Shown here piece after piece: positions 1-10,267 of a stretch of DNA of 64,000 nucleotides. Location: assembly GCF_963583255.1 (NCBI RefSeq), contig NC_084808.1, positions 8,269,501 to 8,333,500 of the forward strand. The letters run 5' to 3'. The DNA is from Pyrus communis (lineage: Eukaryota; Streptophyta; Magnoliopsida; Rosales; Rosaceae). A program made the translations under genes and the position numbers. The notes beneath the pieces were generated by a model. The model saw nothing but the letters and a program-made list of their open reading frames with translations. It searched no databases and was not told the origin of the DNA. Numbering within the stretch: position 1 is the stretch's first letter; the number at the start of each line of letters is the position of its first letter.

Positions 1-627
1 ACGACTGCTTCGTCAACACTTATAATTTTCATTGAACTTAATGATCTTGGTTGAATGTCTCTATCATGCGTATTCCATAGTTAGGGACTTTGATTAAGAA
101 TAATTTGGTTGTAATGCGTATTCCATTCAATCCAATGAATCTAGGGAAATCTGAAAGTTAATTTAAGCGGACCTAATTAACTTGGAGCATTGAGTTTCAT
201 AATTTATCGAAAGACCAACTGAGAATCAATCTTGTATGCAAGTGTAACATGTGTGGAGAAGAACCCCTTAGCTATTCCATCATCCATATTTTCATCACAT
301 TCATATTTACGTTTATTCGTTTTACAATTTGCTTAGTTTATTAACTTGTTTTGTTATTTCAATTTTCGTCAAATCAAACTCCCCCCCCTTATTTTGTTAA
401 GTCTTAATCATTTGATTTGTCTTATTTTATGTTTTTAAGTATTTGGAGTCTTTTGAACTTGTTTTGAGTCTTTTAGTTTGTCTTAGTGTTTTAAAAGTTA
501 GTTTTATTTATTTGAGTCAAGTGTTTAGCATCCCTAGTTAATCCCCGGTTAGAACGATCCCTACTTACATCATTACTACAATTGTCACAAATAGGGTTTA
601 GTTTGTGTGCGTATAATTATCGCATCA
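1..627 (+). repeat. E1 5' LTR, last 627 bp
   Basis: Nearly identical to the final 627 bp of the LTR at 10283-12835. It ends in ATCGCATCA directly before the leader and PBS. Differences seen by eye: one base missing near 241, A/G near 270, a C-run change near 381 and two transitions near 610-615. Confidence 0.93.
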
Positions 628-632
628 AATTT

Positions 633-651
633 TGGCGCCGTTGCCGGGGAT
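633..651 (+). promoter_or_regulatory. E1 primer binding site (tRNA-Asp type)
   Basis: TGGCGCCGTTGCCGGGGAT lies 5 nt after the LTR end. It is the reverse complement of the 3' end of plant tRNA-Asp(GUC) with its CCA tail, so tRNA-Asp is the likely minus-strand primer. The same site, reverse complemented, occurs at 24268-24286 (E2) and 62247-62265 (E5). Confidence 0.92.
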
Positions 652-714
652 TGGCAAATTTGCTAATCCCTTATCTTGAGTCTTGTTTAAATCGTTTAGT
701 TTCTGTTTTGTTTT

Positions 715-716
<2 letters not shown>

Positions 717-763
<47 letters not shown>
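717..763 (+). repeat. poly-T tract of 47 T in the E1 leader
   Basis: Uninterrupted T run between PBS and gag. A slippage-prone mononucleotide tract whose length in the assembly may be unreliable. Confidence 0.95.
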
Positions 764-765
<2 letters not shown>

Positions 766-855
766 ACCATGTGTATGTGTTTTGTATTTTTATTTTTGCC
801 AAGTCTATTAAGTTGATTACTTATCTTGTTTACTCTTGTGTGTAGGTACTAGTTT

Positions 856-3800
856 ATGACCCGTAGCTCACAACCTGTTCGTGAGCATATCTCCGACTTT
901 GACGGTGATTTCGAGAGAACTTTGAGAAGGAAAAAGAAATCACAAGCATCTAATCCTCCTAGTCCCGAACCTGAATTTAAAGAAGAAGTACCAACCATGG
1001 CAGTGGACAATCGGACCATCAAGGAGCTCTCTGCCTCAGGTATGGGCAATGCCGCTCCGTTATGCATACAATACCCTACGGCAGCTGAAGGTAAGACAGA
1101 AGAATTTGAACTTAAGTCTAGTTTATTACATCATATTCCTAAATTCCATGGGTTGTCCATGGAAGATCCTAACAAACATCTTAAGGAATTTGAGGTAGTT
1201 TGCTCATGTATGACACCCATCAACGTTGATGGGAGTATTTTGAAGATGAAGGCCTTTCCATTCTCACTTATGGACAAGGCCAAAGATTGGTTGTTTGAAT
1301 TGTCTCCTGGAACTGTCAATTCTTGGGAAAGTATGAAACGTGCATTCTTAGAGAAATTATTTCCCACTGCAAAGATCATTCTCTTGAGGAAACGAATTAG
1401 TGGCATTCAACAAAATCAAGGTGAGTCGTTTCCATCTTATTATGAACGTTTTAAATCACTTGTTGCTTCATGTCCACAGCACCAAATGAAGGAGGAGCTG
1501 CTCATTCAATATTTCTACGAGGGACTCCTTCCCATGGAACGTCAAATGCTAGATGCTTCGGCGGGTGGTGCATTAGTGGACAAGACTCTAATGGATGCCA
1601 AAGCTCTAATTGCCAACCGAGCACACAACGCTCAACAATATGAAGGTGTTGGACAAAGAGAGGGGCCACGACAACAAAGTGTGAATGAGGTAAGTACAAT
1701 TTCTGATATTCAGTCACAATTGGCTAATCTTACTTCTCTCGTGTCTCAGGTTGTCAAGGGGTCAAAACCACAAGAAAACCAAGTGTGTGGCGTGTGTTCA
1801 ATGCAAGGGCATCCATCGGAGACGTGCCCTCAGTTAATAGAGAATGGAGGTTGGGAATCTGCCAATGCCGTGGGTTTTGGGAACCAAAATCAACCACGCC
1901 ATGATCCATACTCTAATACCTACAATCCGGGGTGGAGGGACCATCCAAATTTCAAATGGCGGGATCCTCAACAACCCCAACAACAAGGAGGATTTAGGCA
2001 GCAACCACTGGGCTTTTATACAAAGCCATTCATCCCCAATCAAAACCAAGTGCAATCTGCCCCAACAACCTCAGGTATGTCTTTGGATAATGATCAAGTT
2101 GTTAAGTTACTTACTACTTTAACGCAGGAAGTACAAACTCAAAATAAGGAGAGACAAATCCAAGACAAACGGGTGGATAATTTGGAGAAGCAAATGGGTC
2201 AAATTGCCGAGTTTATGGGGCAAATTAGAGAACAAGGCACATTGCCTAGTTCAACCGTTATGAACCCGAAGGGAGGATTTGAAACCGCTAAGGCCATCAT
2301 GTTGAGAAGTGGTAAACAGGTTGGAACGGACTCAAGTACATCCAAATCAAGTCAAGATGAGGAGGACAAGTTGCTGCAAGAAGAAGCACGGGGAGCAAAG
2401 CCCACGGCCAAGGATGACCAAACCTTGCCGAATTCATCTAGTCCTCCTAAACGGTTCCAAACCACCAAGGAAAGTCCTAATTCAACTTTTTCTAGTTCTA
2501 TTCCACTAAATGTGCCCTTTCCTGGCAGGTTTAGGCAATCAAAGAAGGAAGAAGCTGAGAAGGACATTCTAGAGACCTTTCGGAAAGTTCAAGTCAATAT
2601 CCCGCTCCTTGATGCGATTAAGCAAGTCCCGAGGTATGCTAAGTTTTTAAAAGAACTTTGTACAACAAGGAGAAGGATTTCAAACAAAGAGGTGGTTCAA
2701 GTAAGTGAAAATGTCTCTGCTGTGTTACAAAGGAAATTACTCCCTAAATGCAAAGATCCGGGTAGTTTTACAATTCCGTGCGTTATGGGTAACACTAAGT
2801 TTGAACAATGCATGTTAGACTTAGGGGCTTCGATTAATGTTATGCCATACTCTATTTATGCATCTATGAACTTAGGTGAGCTTAAAAATGATGGTGTGAT
2901 AATTCAATTAGCCGATCGTTCTAATGCATATCCAAAGGGTGTTTTGGAAGATGTTTTGGTACAGGTTGGTAACTTGATTTTTCCAGCGGATTTCTACGTG
3001 CTTGACATGGAGGATTCACCCCATTCCACCCCATTGCCGATTCTATTAGGGAGGCCCTTCATGAAAACAGCCCGCACCAAGATAGATGTGTTTAAAGAAA
3101 CTTTAACGATGGAATTTGATGGGGAAGTCATTGATTTCAATCTTTCTGAAAGTATTAAATTTCCTAAGGACGATCATTCTTGCTTTTCTATTGATATAAT
3201 TGATGATTTGGCGCAGGATTTTCTCGATTGTTTGGAGAGGGATACACTGGAAACAACAATTTCACAAGGAATTGGGCAAAAATTTGGTTTTGCCGTGCCT
3301 AGAAGTATGGAGGAGGCCGAGATAGTGGCTGCCCTTGAGTCACTACCTCAACACCATGGTAAGCCTTCTAACCCAATTTCAATTTCAGTTTCCACTAATA
3401 AGTTGTTACCCTCAGTGATTCAGGCACCCGTACTTGAGCTTAAACCGTTGCCCGATCATTTAAAGTACGTCTATCTGGGAGACAACGAGACATTGCCCGT
3501 CATTGTCTCCTCATCACTCACCGCCATAGAGGAGGAGAAGTTGATCCGAGTGTTGAAAGAGCACAAGACGGCCATTGGGTGGACTTTGGCCGATATTAGG
3601 GGAATTAGCCCGACTACGTGCATGCATCGCATACTTCTAGAGGAGGGGGCTAAACCAACTCGAGAGGCTCAGCGCCGTCTCAACCCTCCAATGATGGAAG
3701 TTGTGAAAAAGGAGATTATCAAACTTCTTGATTGTGGAGTGATTTATCCGATCTCTGATAGTCGTTGGGTGTCACCGGTGCAATGTGTTCCAAAGAAGTC

Positions 3801-5130
3801 CGGAGTGACAGTGGTGAAGAATGCCGAGAATGAGCTTGTGCCAACCCGTATCCAAACAGGTTGGCGAGTGTGCATTGATTATAGGAAGCTCAACGCCACC
3901 ACAAGGAAGGATCACTTCCCTTTGCCGTTCATTGATCAAATGCTTGAAAGGTTAGCCGGTCATTCTTTTTATTGTTTCCTTGATGGTTATTCTGGATATA
4001 ATCAGATTGTCATAGCGCCGGATGACCAAGAAAAGACAACTTTCACGTGCCCCTTTGGTACTTTTGCTTATCGTCGCATGCCTTTTGGTTTATGCAATGC
4101 TCCGGCCACGTTTCAAAGGTGTATGGTAAGTATCTTTTCAGATTTTGTGGAAAAGATTATTGAGGTATTTATGGATGATTTCAGTGTGTTTGGTGATTCA
4201 TTTGATGGTTGTTTGGAAAATCTCACAATAATTTTGAAACGATGTGTAGAAACTAACCTTGTGCTTAATTGGGAAAAATGTCACTTTATGGTTAGACAAG
4301 GCATAGTTCTAGGGCATATTGTTTCTGAAAGAGGAATTGAAGTGGATAAATCCAAAATAGATCTTGTGCGCTACTTACCCTCTCCTACTTCGGTTCGAGA
4401 GGTTCGTTCGTTTCTTGGTCATGCAGGATTTTATAGGCGATTTATCAAGGACTTCTCCAAGATCTCAAACCCTCTTTGCCGTCTCCTCCAGAAAGATGTG
4501 GCATTTGACTTCAACGAGGAGTGTGAGAAGGCGTTCAATCACCTCAAAGAAATGCTAACTTCAGCCCCTATCATAATTCCACCGGATTGGAGCCTTCCTT
4601 TTGAGCTTATGTGCGATGCTTCCGATTATGCATTAGGAGCTGTTTTAGGGCAAAGGAAGGAAAAGAGGCCGCATGTTATCTATTATGCCTCTCGGACTTT
4701 AAATGATGCACAATTGAATTATTCTACCACTGAAAAAGAACTTCTTGCTGTTGTATTTGCTTTAGATAAATTCCGTTCTTATTTGCTTGGTACTAAAGTT
4801 ATTATTTATACTGACCATGCAGCATTGAAGTATTTGTTCACCAAGAAGGAGGCTAAACCACGACTCATTCGTTGGATGCTTATTCTCCAAGAATTTGATA
4901 TCGAAATCCGGGACAAGAAGGGAAGTGAGAACGTGGTGGCTGACCACTTGAGCCGTATGGTGCATGAGGAGGATGCCGTGCCTATCATAGAGACATTCCC
5001 AGATGAGCAACTGATGTCCATCAAGGTAAGTGAACCGTGGTATGCTGATTTGGTAAATTATTTGGTGTCTAAACAGGTTCCTAGTGAATTACTTAAACAC
5101 CAATGTGATAAATTGAAGAAAGAGGCATGA
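856..5130 (+). CDS. E1 gag-protease-RT-RNase H polyprotein (first part of gag-pol)
   Basis: A 1424-codon frame starting MTRSSQPVREHI, the same start as in E2 (24168) and E3 (50050). Gag capsid region is about residues 60-250; a CCHC zinc knuckle CGVCSMQGHPSETC is near 310-323. The aspartic protease has DLGASINVMP near 654. Reverse transcriptase includes YRKLNATTRKDHFPLPF near 1008 and the catalytic FMDDFSVFG near 1104. RNase H has [15 protein letters not shown] near 1250 and [10 protein letters not shown] near 1318. It makes and packages element cDNA in virus-like particles. Gag and pol share one frame. The frame stops at TGA 5128-5130, where E3 has an arginine codon (AGG) in the same context, and the next codons continue in frame into integrase. 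So this is one gag-pol cut by a nonsense change, not a natural end. Confidence 0.93.
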   Translation: MTRSSQPVREHISDFDGDFERTLRRKKKSQASNPPSPEPEFKEEVPTMAVDNRTIKELSASGMGNAAPLCIQYPTAAEGKTEEFELKSSLLHHIPKFHGLSMEDPNKHLKEFEVVCSCMTPINVDGSILKMKAFPFSLMDKAKDWLFELSPGTVNSWESMKRAFLEKLFPTAKIILLRKRISGIQQNQGESFPSYYERFKSLVASCPQHQMKEELLIQYFYEGLLPMERQMLDASAGGALVDKTLMDAKALIANRAHNAQQYEGVGQREGPRQQSVNEVSTISDIQSQLANLTSLVSQVVKGSKPQENQVCGVCSMQGHPSETCPQLIENGGWESANAVGFGNQNQPRHDPYSNTYNPGWRDHPNFKWRDPQQPQQQGGFRQQPLGFYTKPFIPNQNQVQSAPTTSGMSLDNDQVVKLLTTLTQEVQTQNKERQIQDKRVDNLEKQMGQIAEFMGQIREQGTLPSSTVMNPKGGFETAKAIMLRSGKQVGTDSSTSKSSQDEEDKLLQEEARGAKPTAKDDQTLPNSSSPPKRFQTTKESPNSTFSSSIPLNVPFPGRFRQSKKEEAEKDILETFRKVQVNIPLLDAIKQVPRYAKFLKELCTTRRRISNKEVVQVSENVSAVLQRKLLPKCKDPGSFTIPCVMGNTKFEQCMLDLGASINVMPYSIYASMNLGELKNDGVIIQLADRSNAYPKGVLEDVLVQVGNLIFPADFYVLDMEDSPHSTPLPILLGRPFMKTARTKIDVFKETLTMEFDGEVIDFNLSESIKFPKDDHSCFSIDIIDDLAQDFLDCLERDTLETTISQGIGQKFGFAVPRSMEEAEIVAALESLPQHHGKPSNPISISVSTNKLLPSVIQAPVLELKPLPDHLKYVYLGDNETLPVIVSSSLTAIEEEKLIRVLKEHKTAIGWTLADIRGISPTTCMHRILLEEGAKPTREAQRRLNPPMMEVVKKEIIKLLDCGVIYPISDSRWVSPVQCVPKKSGVTVVKNAENELVPTRIQTGWRVCIDYRKLNATTRKDHFPLPFIDQMLERLAGHSFYCFLDGYSGYNQIVIAPDDQEKTTFTCPFGTFAYRRMPFGLCNAPATFQRCMVSIFSDFVEKIIEVFMDDFSVFGDSFDGCLENLTIILKRCVETNLVLNWEKCHFMVRQGIVLGHIVSERGIEVDKSKIDLVRYLPSPTSVREVRSFLGHAGFYRRFIKDFSKISNPLCRLLQKDVAFDFNEECEKAFNHLKEMLTSAPIIIPPDWSLPFELMCDASDYALGAVLGQRKEKRPHVIYYASRTLNDAQLNYSTTEKELLAVVFALDKFRSYLLGTKVIIYTDHAALKYLFTKKEAKPRLIRWMLILQEFDIEIRDKKGSENVVADHLSRMVHEEDAVPIIETFPDEQLMSIKVSEPWYADLVNYLVSKQVPSELLKHQCDKLKKEA

Positions 5131-5136
5131 TTTTAT

Positions 5137-6336
5137 GTGTGGGATGACCCGTATTTATGGAAATATTGCCCTGACCAAGTTATACGTAGGTGTGTGCACG
5201 ATTCTGAGTTTAATGCTATTCTAACCTTTTGTCACACTTATGCTTGTGGGGGACACTTTGGTACTCAAAGAACAGCACTTAAGGTGTTAGAATGTGGTTT
5301 CTATTGGCCTACCATCTTTAGGGATGCTAGAACATTTTGCATGTCTTGTGATAGATGCCAAAGAACGAGCAATATTGGTCCTAAACAACAAATGCCGCAA
5401 ACCCCCATTTTTAGTGTTGAAATCTTTGATGTTTGGGGTATTGATTTTATGGGTCCCTTTCCTTCATCACATGGGTTTCTTTATATATTGCTTGCTGTGG
5501 ACTATGTGTCGAAATGGATGGAAGCAAAAGCCACCCGAACTAATGATTCTCGAGTGGTTGCAGATTTTGTGAAAACTAACATTTTTGCAAGGTTTGGAAT
5601 GCCACGAGTGCTAATCAGTGATGGAGGTTCCCATTTTTGCAATCGAACCATCGAGGCGTTGCTCAAGAAATACAATGTCATGCATAAGGTGGCCACACCT
5701 TATCATCCTCAAACGAGCGGGCAAGCCGAGGTTTCGAATAGGGAAATCAAGCAGATTCTTGAGAAGACCGTGGGGTCTACAAGGAAGGATTGGAGTTTGC
5801 GCTTAAACGATGCATTGTGGGCGTATCGCACTGCCTACAAAACCCTCATTGGGATGTCACCTTTTCGGCTCATCTATGGGAAGCCATGCCATCTGCCCGT
5901 CGAATTAGAGCATCGTGCACATTGGGCCGTCAAAACGTTCAATATGGACCTTGATGCCGCAGGTTTACATAGGAAGCTTCAATTGTGTGAGCTTGATGAA
6001 ATCCGAAATGAAGCATATGAGAATGCCCGGATTTACAAGGAGAAAACGAAGGCATTCCATGACAAGATGATTCGTGCCAAGACGTTCTCTATTGGGCAGA
6101 AAGTATTGTTGTTCAATTCTCGCCTTCGGTTGTTTCCGGGTAAGTTGCGTTCCAAATGGGTTGGTCCTTTTATTGTCACTAATATTTTCCCTCATGGTGC
6201 AGTACAAATCAAAAGTTCAAGGACGCAGCAAGAATTCAAAGTGAATGGGCATCGATTGAAACCCTATTACGAGACGTTTGAGGAGCATGTCGTGGAGGAG
6301 GTACCCCTCCATGCCGTGGAACCTAGTCAAGCTTAA
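5137..6336 (+). CDS. E1 integrase (second part of broken gag-pol)
   Basis: In the same frame as the preceding ORF, separated only by the TGA at 5128, so it is the integrase half of the polyprotein; the ATG at 5137 is only the first methionine after the stop. An HHCC zinc-binding region runs through [10 protein letters not shown] and [10 protein letters not shown]. The DDE catalytic core has [12 protein letters not shown] (D), [11 protein letters not shown] (D) and [14 protein letters not shown] (E). The C-terminal part has LRSKWVGPF and ends HAVEPSQA. Integrase inserts the cDNA ends into the host with a 5 bp duplication. No chromodomain was recognised, consistent with Athila/Tat-type elements. 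Catalytic residues look intact, but it would need readthrough or supply in trans. Confidence 0.93.
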   Translation: MWDDPYLWKYCPDQVIRRCVHDSEFNAILTFCHTYACGGHFGTQRTALKVLECGFYWPTIFRDARTFCMSCDRCQRTSNIGPKQQMPQTPIFSVEIFDVWGIDFMGPFPSSHGFLYILLAVDYVSKWMEAKATRTNDSRVVADFVKTNIFARFGMPRVLISDGGSHFCNRTIEALLKKYNVMHKVATPYHPQTSGQAEVSNREIKQILEKTVGSTRKDWSLRLNDALWAYRTAYKTLIGMSPFRLIYGKPCHLPVELEHRAHWAVKTFNMDLDAAGLHRKLQLCELDEIRNEAYENARIYKEKTKAFHDKMIRAKTFSIGQKVLLFNSRLRLFPGKLRSKWVGPFIVTNIFPHGAVQIKSSRTQQEFKVNGHRLKPYYETFEEHVVEEVPLHAVEPSQA

Positions 6337-6607
6337 ACGGAGGTACCGTCCGGCTGCAAGACGTAAAAGAAAGCGCTACTTGGGAGGCAACCCATGCATT
6401 CAACAAAGGAAGACTTAGAAAGCACTCCAATTCCAGATTCCTAAAACTCTTCTCTTTGTTGCTTTTTTTTTTCTCGTTTCTGCCATGTTAGGTTGTTTAG
6501 TTGTTATTTTGTTTGTTTGTTTGTTAATTGTGTGAGAATATGATTGGAACATTGAGAAAATGTTTGATTTATTGATAAGCACTGCTAAACAAAGAAAGAT
6601 GGTGCCT
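6337..6607 (+). other. E1 post-integrase region
   Basis: Holds a block (about 6432-6566) starting at the AAACTCTTCTCTTTGTTG motif and ending ATTGAGAAAATGTTTGATT. This block is repeated at about 8488-8603. No sense-strand gene recognised. Confidence 0.6.
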
Positions 6608-7228
6608 TCACAAAGGGCGTTTACTTGAAGCCCCACTACTTGGGAAAACTACAGAAGCAGGAAGCACTAAAGAAGAGGCCTCAACACTTGGTAGAACGCT
6701 GGATGAGCCAGGAAAAATGTGCCTCTGGAAGAAAGCCGCAAGCCGTTGACGGTCACTTTGACGGTCACTTTGCATTCGACCATTGGATTCTTACAGCTCA
6801 TCTAGCTTCCTCTTCATGCCCGCCGAATAGTTATTTGCAAGCACATGCAAACTTCTATTCTCGTACTTCAGCTGCTTGATCTCTTGCTTGAGACTTTCCA
6901 CCTCCGCCATCAAGGATTCCACTTGGCGAGAGCGAGCAAGTAGGCGTTGGCCCATGTTCGACACAGAGCCTGCACATTGAACACTGAGAGCGAGGGACTC
7001 TTGAACGGCCAACTCATCAGACCGTCCTGAAAGCAGCCTACTATCCTTAGGAGTGAGGAGGTTCCTCACTACTATCGTAGCTGTTGTTGCATCCGTCATC
7101 ATGGAGTCTTCACCTGTAAGAGGACCGTTAGAAGATAAAAAAGAAGGACGCCATACATTACCTTGACGGGGCGCAACCGGATCGCTGCTGAGACTCAAAT
7201 CTAAGCTAAGGTTCGATGGGTTAGTCAT
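6608..7228 (-). pseudogene. antisense coiled-coil ORF of E1 (unknown family), one nonsense codon
   Basis: Runs opposite to gag-pol. It starts MTNPSNLSLDLSLSSD and has SRLLSGRSDELAVQESLAL and SNMGQRLLARSRQVESL. A predicted coiled coil (MAEVESLKQEIKQLKYENR) covers roughly residues 105-130, followed by LHVLANNYS. A TAA at 6791-6793 stops it after 145 codons; E5 has CAA there. Beyond that stop the frame stays open through a Q/R-rich stretch and FFQRHIFPGSSS, ending GASSKRPL at 6608, like the E5 protein's ending GASRKQPL. So it was a roughly 206-codon gene with a single nonsense change. About 94% of the first 145 residues match E5. No catalytic motif or known domain recognised. Such extra antisense ORFs are reported in some plant LTR retrotransposons; the function is unknown. 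Confidence 0.72.
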
Positions 7229-7711
7229 TTTTCAAAGGTGTTCAAAGAGAAGGGATGAAGTAAAATTTCAAAGGGTCGGAGACGATTTTCAAGAATAGGC
7301 AAATCTTCAGAGTGTGAATGTTGGGGTGATCAATACCGCTATAAAAAGCCAAGGCGACGCGTCCACCGATTCAAAAAGCCGGAATTTCCGGCGTAAGTTA
7401 GGCGACGCTTTCTCGGCTTTTCAGAAGGCGTATTCAACTTTGTCAAAAGATTTCTTCTTTTCAGAAAACACGTGGAGGCCATCATCGCAACTACACATCT
7501 TTAGCCGACAAGCGCAAAGTCTGGCGACGCTTTCTCTGCTTTTCAGAAAACGCGTGCAGCTTTGTCAAAAGGAGCCGCATCCGCACTAGTACGTGTCGTT
7601 CAGAAAGCAAAGAGGCGCCTGCTATTTCAAAAAGCCAGATTTGCGGGATCAAAACGTCTGTCGACAAGGGTAAAAGAACAGTACCACCACTTGCTATTAT
7701 CTCTATATATG
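7229..7711. promoter_or_regulatory. candidate divergent promoter region of the E1 cassette
   Basis: Lies between the antisense ATG (7228) and a plus-strand TATA motif CTCTATATATGTCGACC (7701-7717) that is conserved at the same relative place in the other two cassettes. It holds two direct repeats at about 7405-7451 and 7522-7570 (gacgctttctc.gcttttcag ... ctttgtcaaaag) with ACGT-core motifs, plus a third partial copy with AAACACGTGG near 7465. Promoter activity is inferred, not shown. Confidence 0.4.
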
Positions 7712-8601
7712 TCGACCTTCATCTTTTATGGCAAGGCAGACTTGAAGAAAATGCCCAACTCTCCCTCACCTCTGAGGGCGCACTCCCAGCAAAGCCTTTT
7801 GAAATACTCAAGTTTTTCTTCTTCCCCAAAGATGATACCAGATGCCTGGAGTACAGATGACCCAGGAGGAAACGCTAGATTGAAGTGTGCTGATTCATTC
7901 ACCGCTTCTTCAAAAGCAAAGGTATCTCATATCATCAAGGTCAAAAGCAAAAGTATCTCATATCATGCTCTTTCCCTGTCTTTTTCTTTGTCCTTGTTCT
8001 TACTTGCATGGCAAAGTAAAAGAAGCAATCAGCCGGCACTTGGAGTCAGTCTTCCGATGAGGAGCCAACTGCCTGGGATCTATTCCTGATTGCTTACCTA
8101 GCATTGCTCTCGAGTAGTCATCTTCAACGGTTGATACACTTCCAGAGAAGGGACCACTTCTGCAAAGGGGAGCGAGTAAGGCAAGTGAAAATGATACATT
8201 GAAGCATGTGGAGACAAGCAACAACTGCATATGCTAAGTATCATTTAACCCTCTTCAATACGAATTGGAGAGATTGAACAAAGAAACAGACAAAAAGAGT
8301 AAGCTCAGACTTTCGGGGGAGACCAAAAGAATCCTGCTGCCCAGTTCAAGAGTAGCACAAAGGAAAATCAACGATGGGCGGAAACCAGTTCAAGAGTAAG
8401 CCTGTGGAATCACAAAGATCAAAGCCTCAATGCAATCACCAAGGAGAAGAGGGAATTTACACTCCATAACCAGATTTGCGTCCCTAAACTCTTCTCTTTG
8501 TTAATTACATTTTGCCATGTTTAGTATGTTTAGTTGCTTTTTGTGTGTTTACTTATGTTTTGTGTGAATCTATGCTTGAAACATTGAGGACAATGTTTGA
8601 T
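7712..8601. other. E1 cassette right part, no gene recognised
   Basis: Open frames here have close relatives at 59438-59989, but they overlap the TATA region, use low-complexity Ser/Leu-rich sequence and show no domain. I read it as transcribed non-coding or regulatory DNA. The right limit of the cassette is near 8460, where sequence shared with E3 resumes. Confidence 0.4.
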
Positions 8602-8623
8602 TTAAGTGTGGGGGGGGGGGGGG
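8602..8623 (+). promoter_or_regulatory. internal polypurine tract of E1
   Basis: TTAAGTGTG followed by an uninterrupted G run, about 1.68 kb before the 3' LTR. It shares TAAGTGTGGGGG with the true PPT. Equivalent tracts occur in E3 (41827-41846) and E5 (59016-59030) at nearly the same distance from their LTRs. Confidence 0.55.
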
Positions 8624-10267
8624 TAACTAAGTATATTTAATGCAAATTCGTGGGATTTTATCACCCATAACTTCAAAGGTTGTTCCTTGCTGTTTTAAGG
8701 TGTTTTTAAATTGTTTTAGAGTGTTTTAGTGTGTTTTGTTTTATAACTCCGAAAATCACATAAAAATTTGAAAAAAATGTTTTGAAAAGCCTAAAAAGAG
8801 TGTTTTGAGTCGTTTTTGTGTGTTTGTGTCTTAGGGTACCTTCCAACACAATGATAAGGATTTGGTTTGTAATTGCATGACGGTTAAAAAGAGTTATAAA
8901 CATAGAGAAAAGTTTGATTTACTCTTGGTATATGCTTGGTTATGGTTATAATGTATGACTTCACATGCAATCATAAAAGAAAAATTCGTTTTTGTAACAT
9001 GCTTGAAGGAAGGAACTCAAACAAACGCTACAACCCTGTGAGACTCGAGCCATTACCTTCTTTGGAGAGTTATTTTCTGTGATTCTTTGTTTTCTAAAGT
9101 TGTTGCATAATCTCATTATTCCTTGCTTGGTTGCTACTTAGAATGCAATTGTATCATGATAGAACTAAATGCTAGAACTTATATCCGTTTCATTCAAAGC
9201 ATGACATTGATTTGCATAACATATATCAAGATGAAGTTGTGTAGTTGCCACCATAACCAAATAGCCTTACTTCCCATATTTCGTATTTGTTGTAAGTTTT
9301 AACCCCGTTGAGCCTCGTTTAGCCTTTATTCTTTGTTAACCCACATCACCCCTTACCTAGCCTAGTTTAGGACAATCCACACCCTTGTTCTTAAATGATA
9401 GTGAGCATGACTTAAATGAATTCCTTTTGAGTTACATTATGAAAGAAAATGAGTGTGGGGGAGATAATGTTTTGTTCTTAAGTGTTATATGTATGTTTTG
9501 AGAGTCAAAAGAAAAGAAAAAAAGAAATTGTGAAAAACATATGAAAAAGAAAAACAGAAAAGAAAGAAAGGAAAAAGAGCTTGTTCCCCCTTGTTGTTCA
9601 AAAAAAAAAAGATTGAGTTTTCATTCAAAAGTGAATTCTACGTTAATTCAAATGCTTTGCTCGCTATTTCTTTAAGAACCTTTGTTTTCCATATCCCTTC
9701 TTTGTTAGCCAAACACCTTTAGCCCCGTTTCAACCCTTATGCTTCTATCTTGATCGTTATGTGTTCAATAATGTGGAGTTTGGATTTGATATGAGCTTAT
9801 GAAATCACTGGTTCTCATTCTAAGTAGTAGCATTCCATTCATGAGATCATATTCATGTCATTATCGTAAATCCAGAAAATGCTTTCTTTGTTATAACATA
9901 TGTGAGATACTAGTCTTTCATGTTTACATCAATCTCTCACATATAACTAGTGTAGGGTGTGTAGTCAGAAAATCTGTGTGAAAATAGAGTGCTATCTAGT
10001 AAGGAATTGAGTAAATTCTCTAAAACATGTTACTACATTTGAAATGTGTTTTAATTGCTTAATTGTGAACTAGTATGTGGTGACTATGATTAAGAATGTA
10101 CTTAAGTGTAAAGATGGCTAAAATCTGTGAGAATAATGATTTTTAACTTGTCATGTGCATTGGAAATCCGTGAGACGATTGTTGGAAGGTGTAGGTTGTG
10201 TTTTGTTCGTTTTGTCTAGTTTCGTGTTCTTTTGTTGTTTTGTTTTGCTCGAGGACTAGCAAAAGCT
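8624..10267. other. E1 region between internal and terminal polypurine tracts
   Basis: Colinear with 57350-59015 of E5 and, more distantly, with 40146-41826 of E3. Short open frames shared among them (for example 9799-9981) are explained by DNA similarity. AT-rich; no gene recognised. Confidence 0.55.

Noticed and set aside
633..651. Match to the 3' end of tRNA-Asp
   Set aside because: Only 19 nt, placed at the PBS position; not a tRNA gene.
7562..8089. 175-codon plus-strand frame, with relatives at 59438-59989 and 54148-54717
   Set aside because: It spans the conserved TATA region, shows no domain and has simple Ser/Leu-rich sequence; similarity follows DNA similarity. Kept as regulatory DNA.
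8610..8623. 14-G run as a G-quadruplex
   Set aside because: A mononucleotide run alone is weak evidence; better explained as a polypurine tract conserved in the family.
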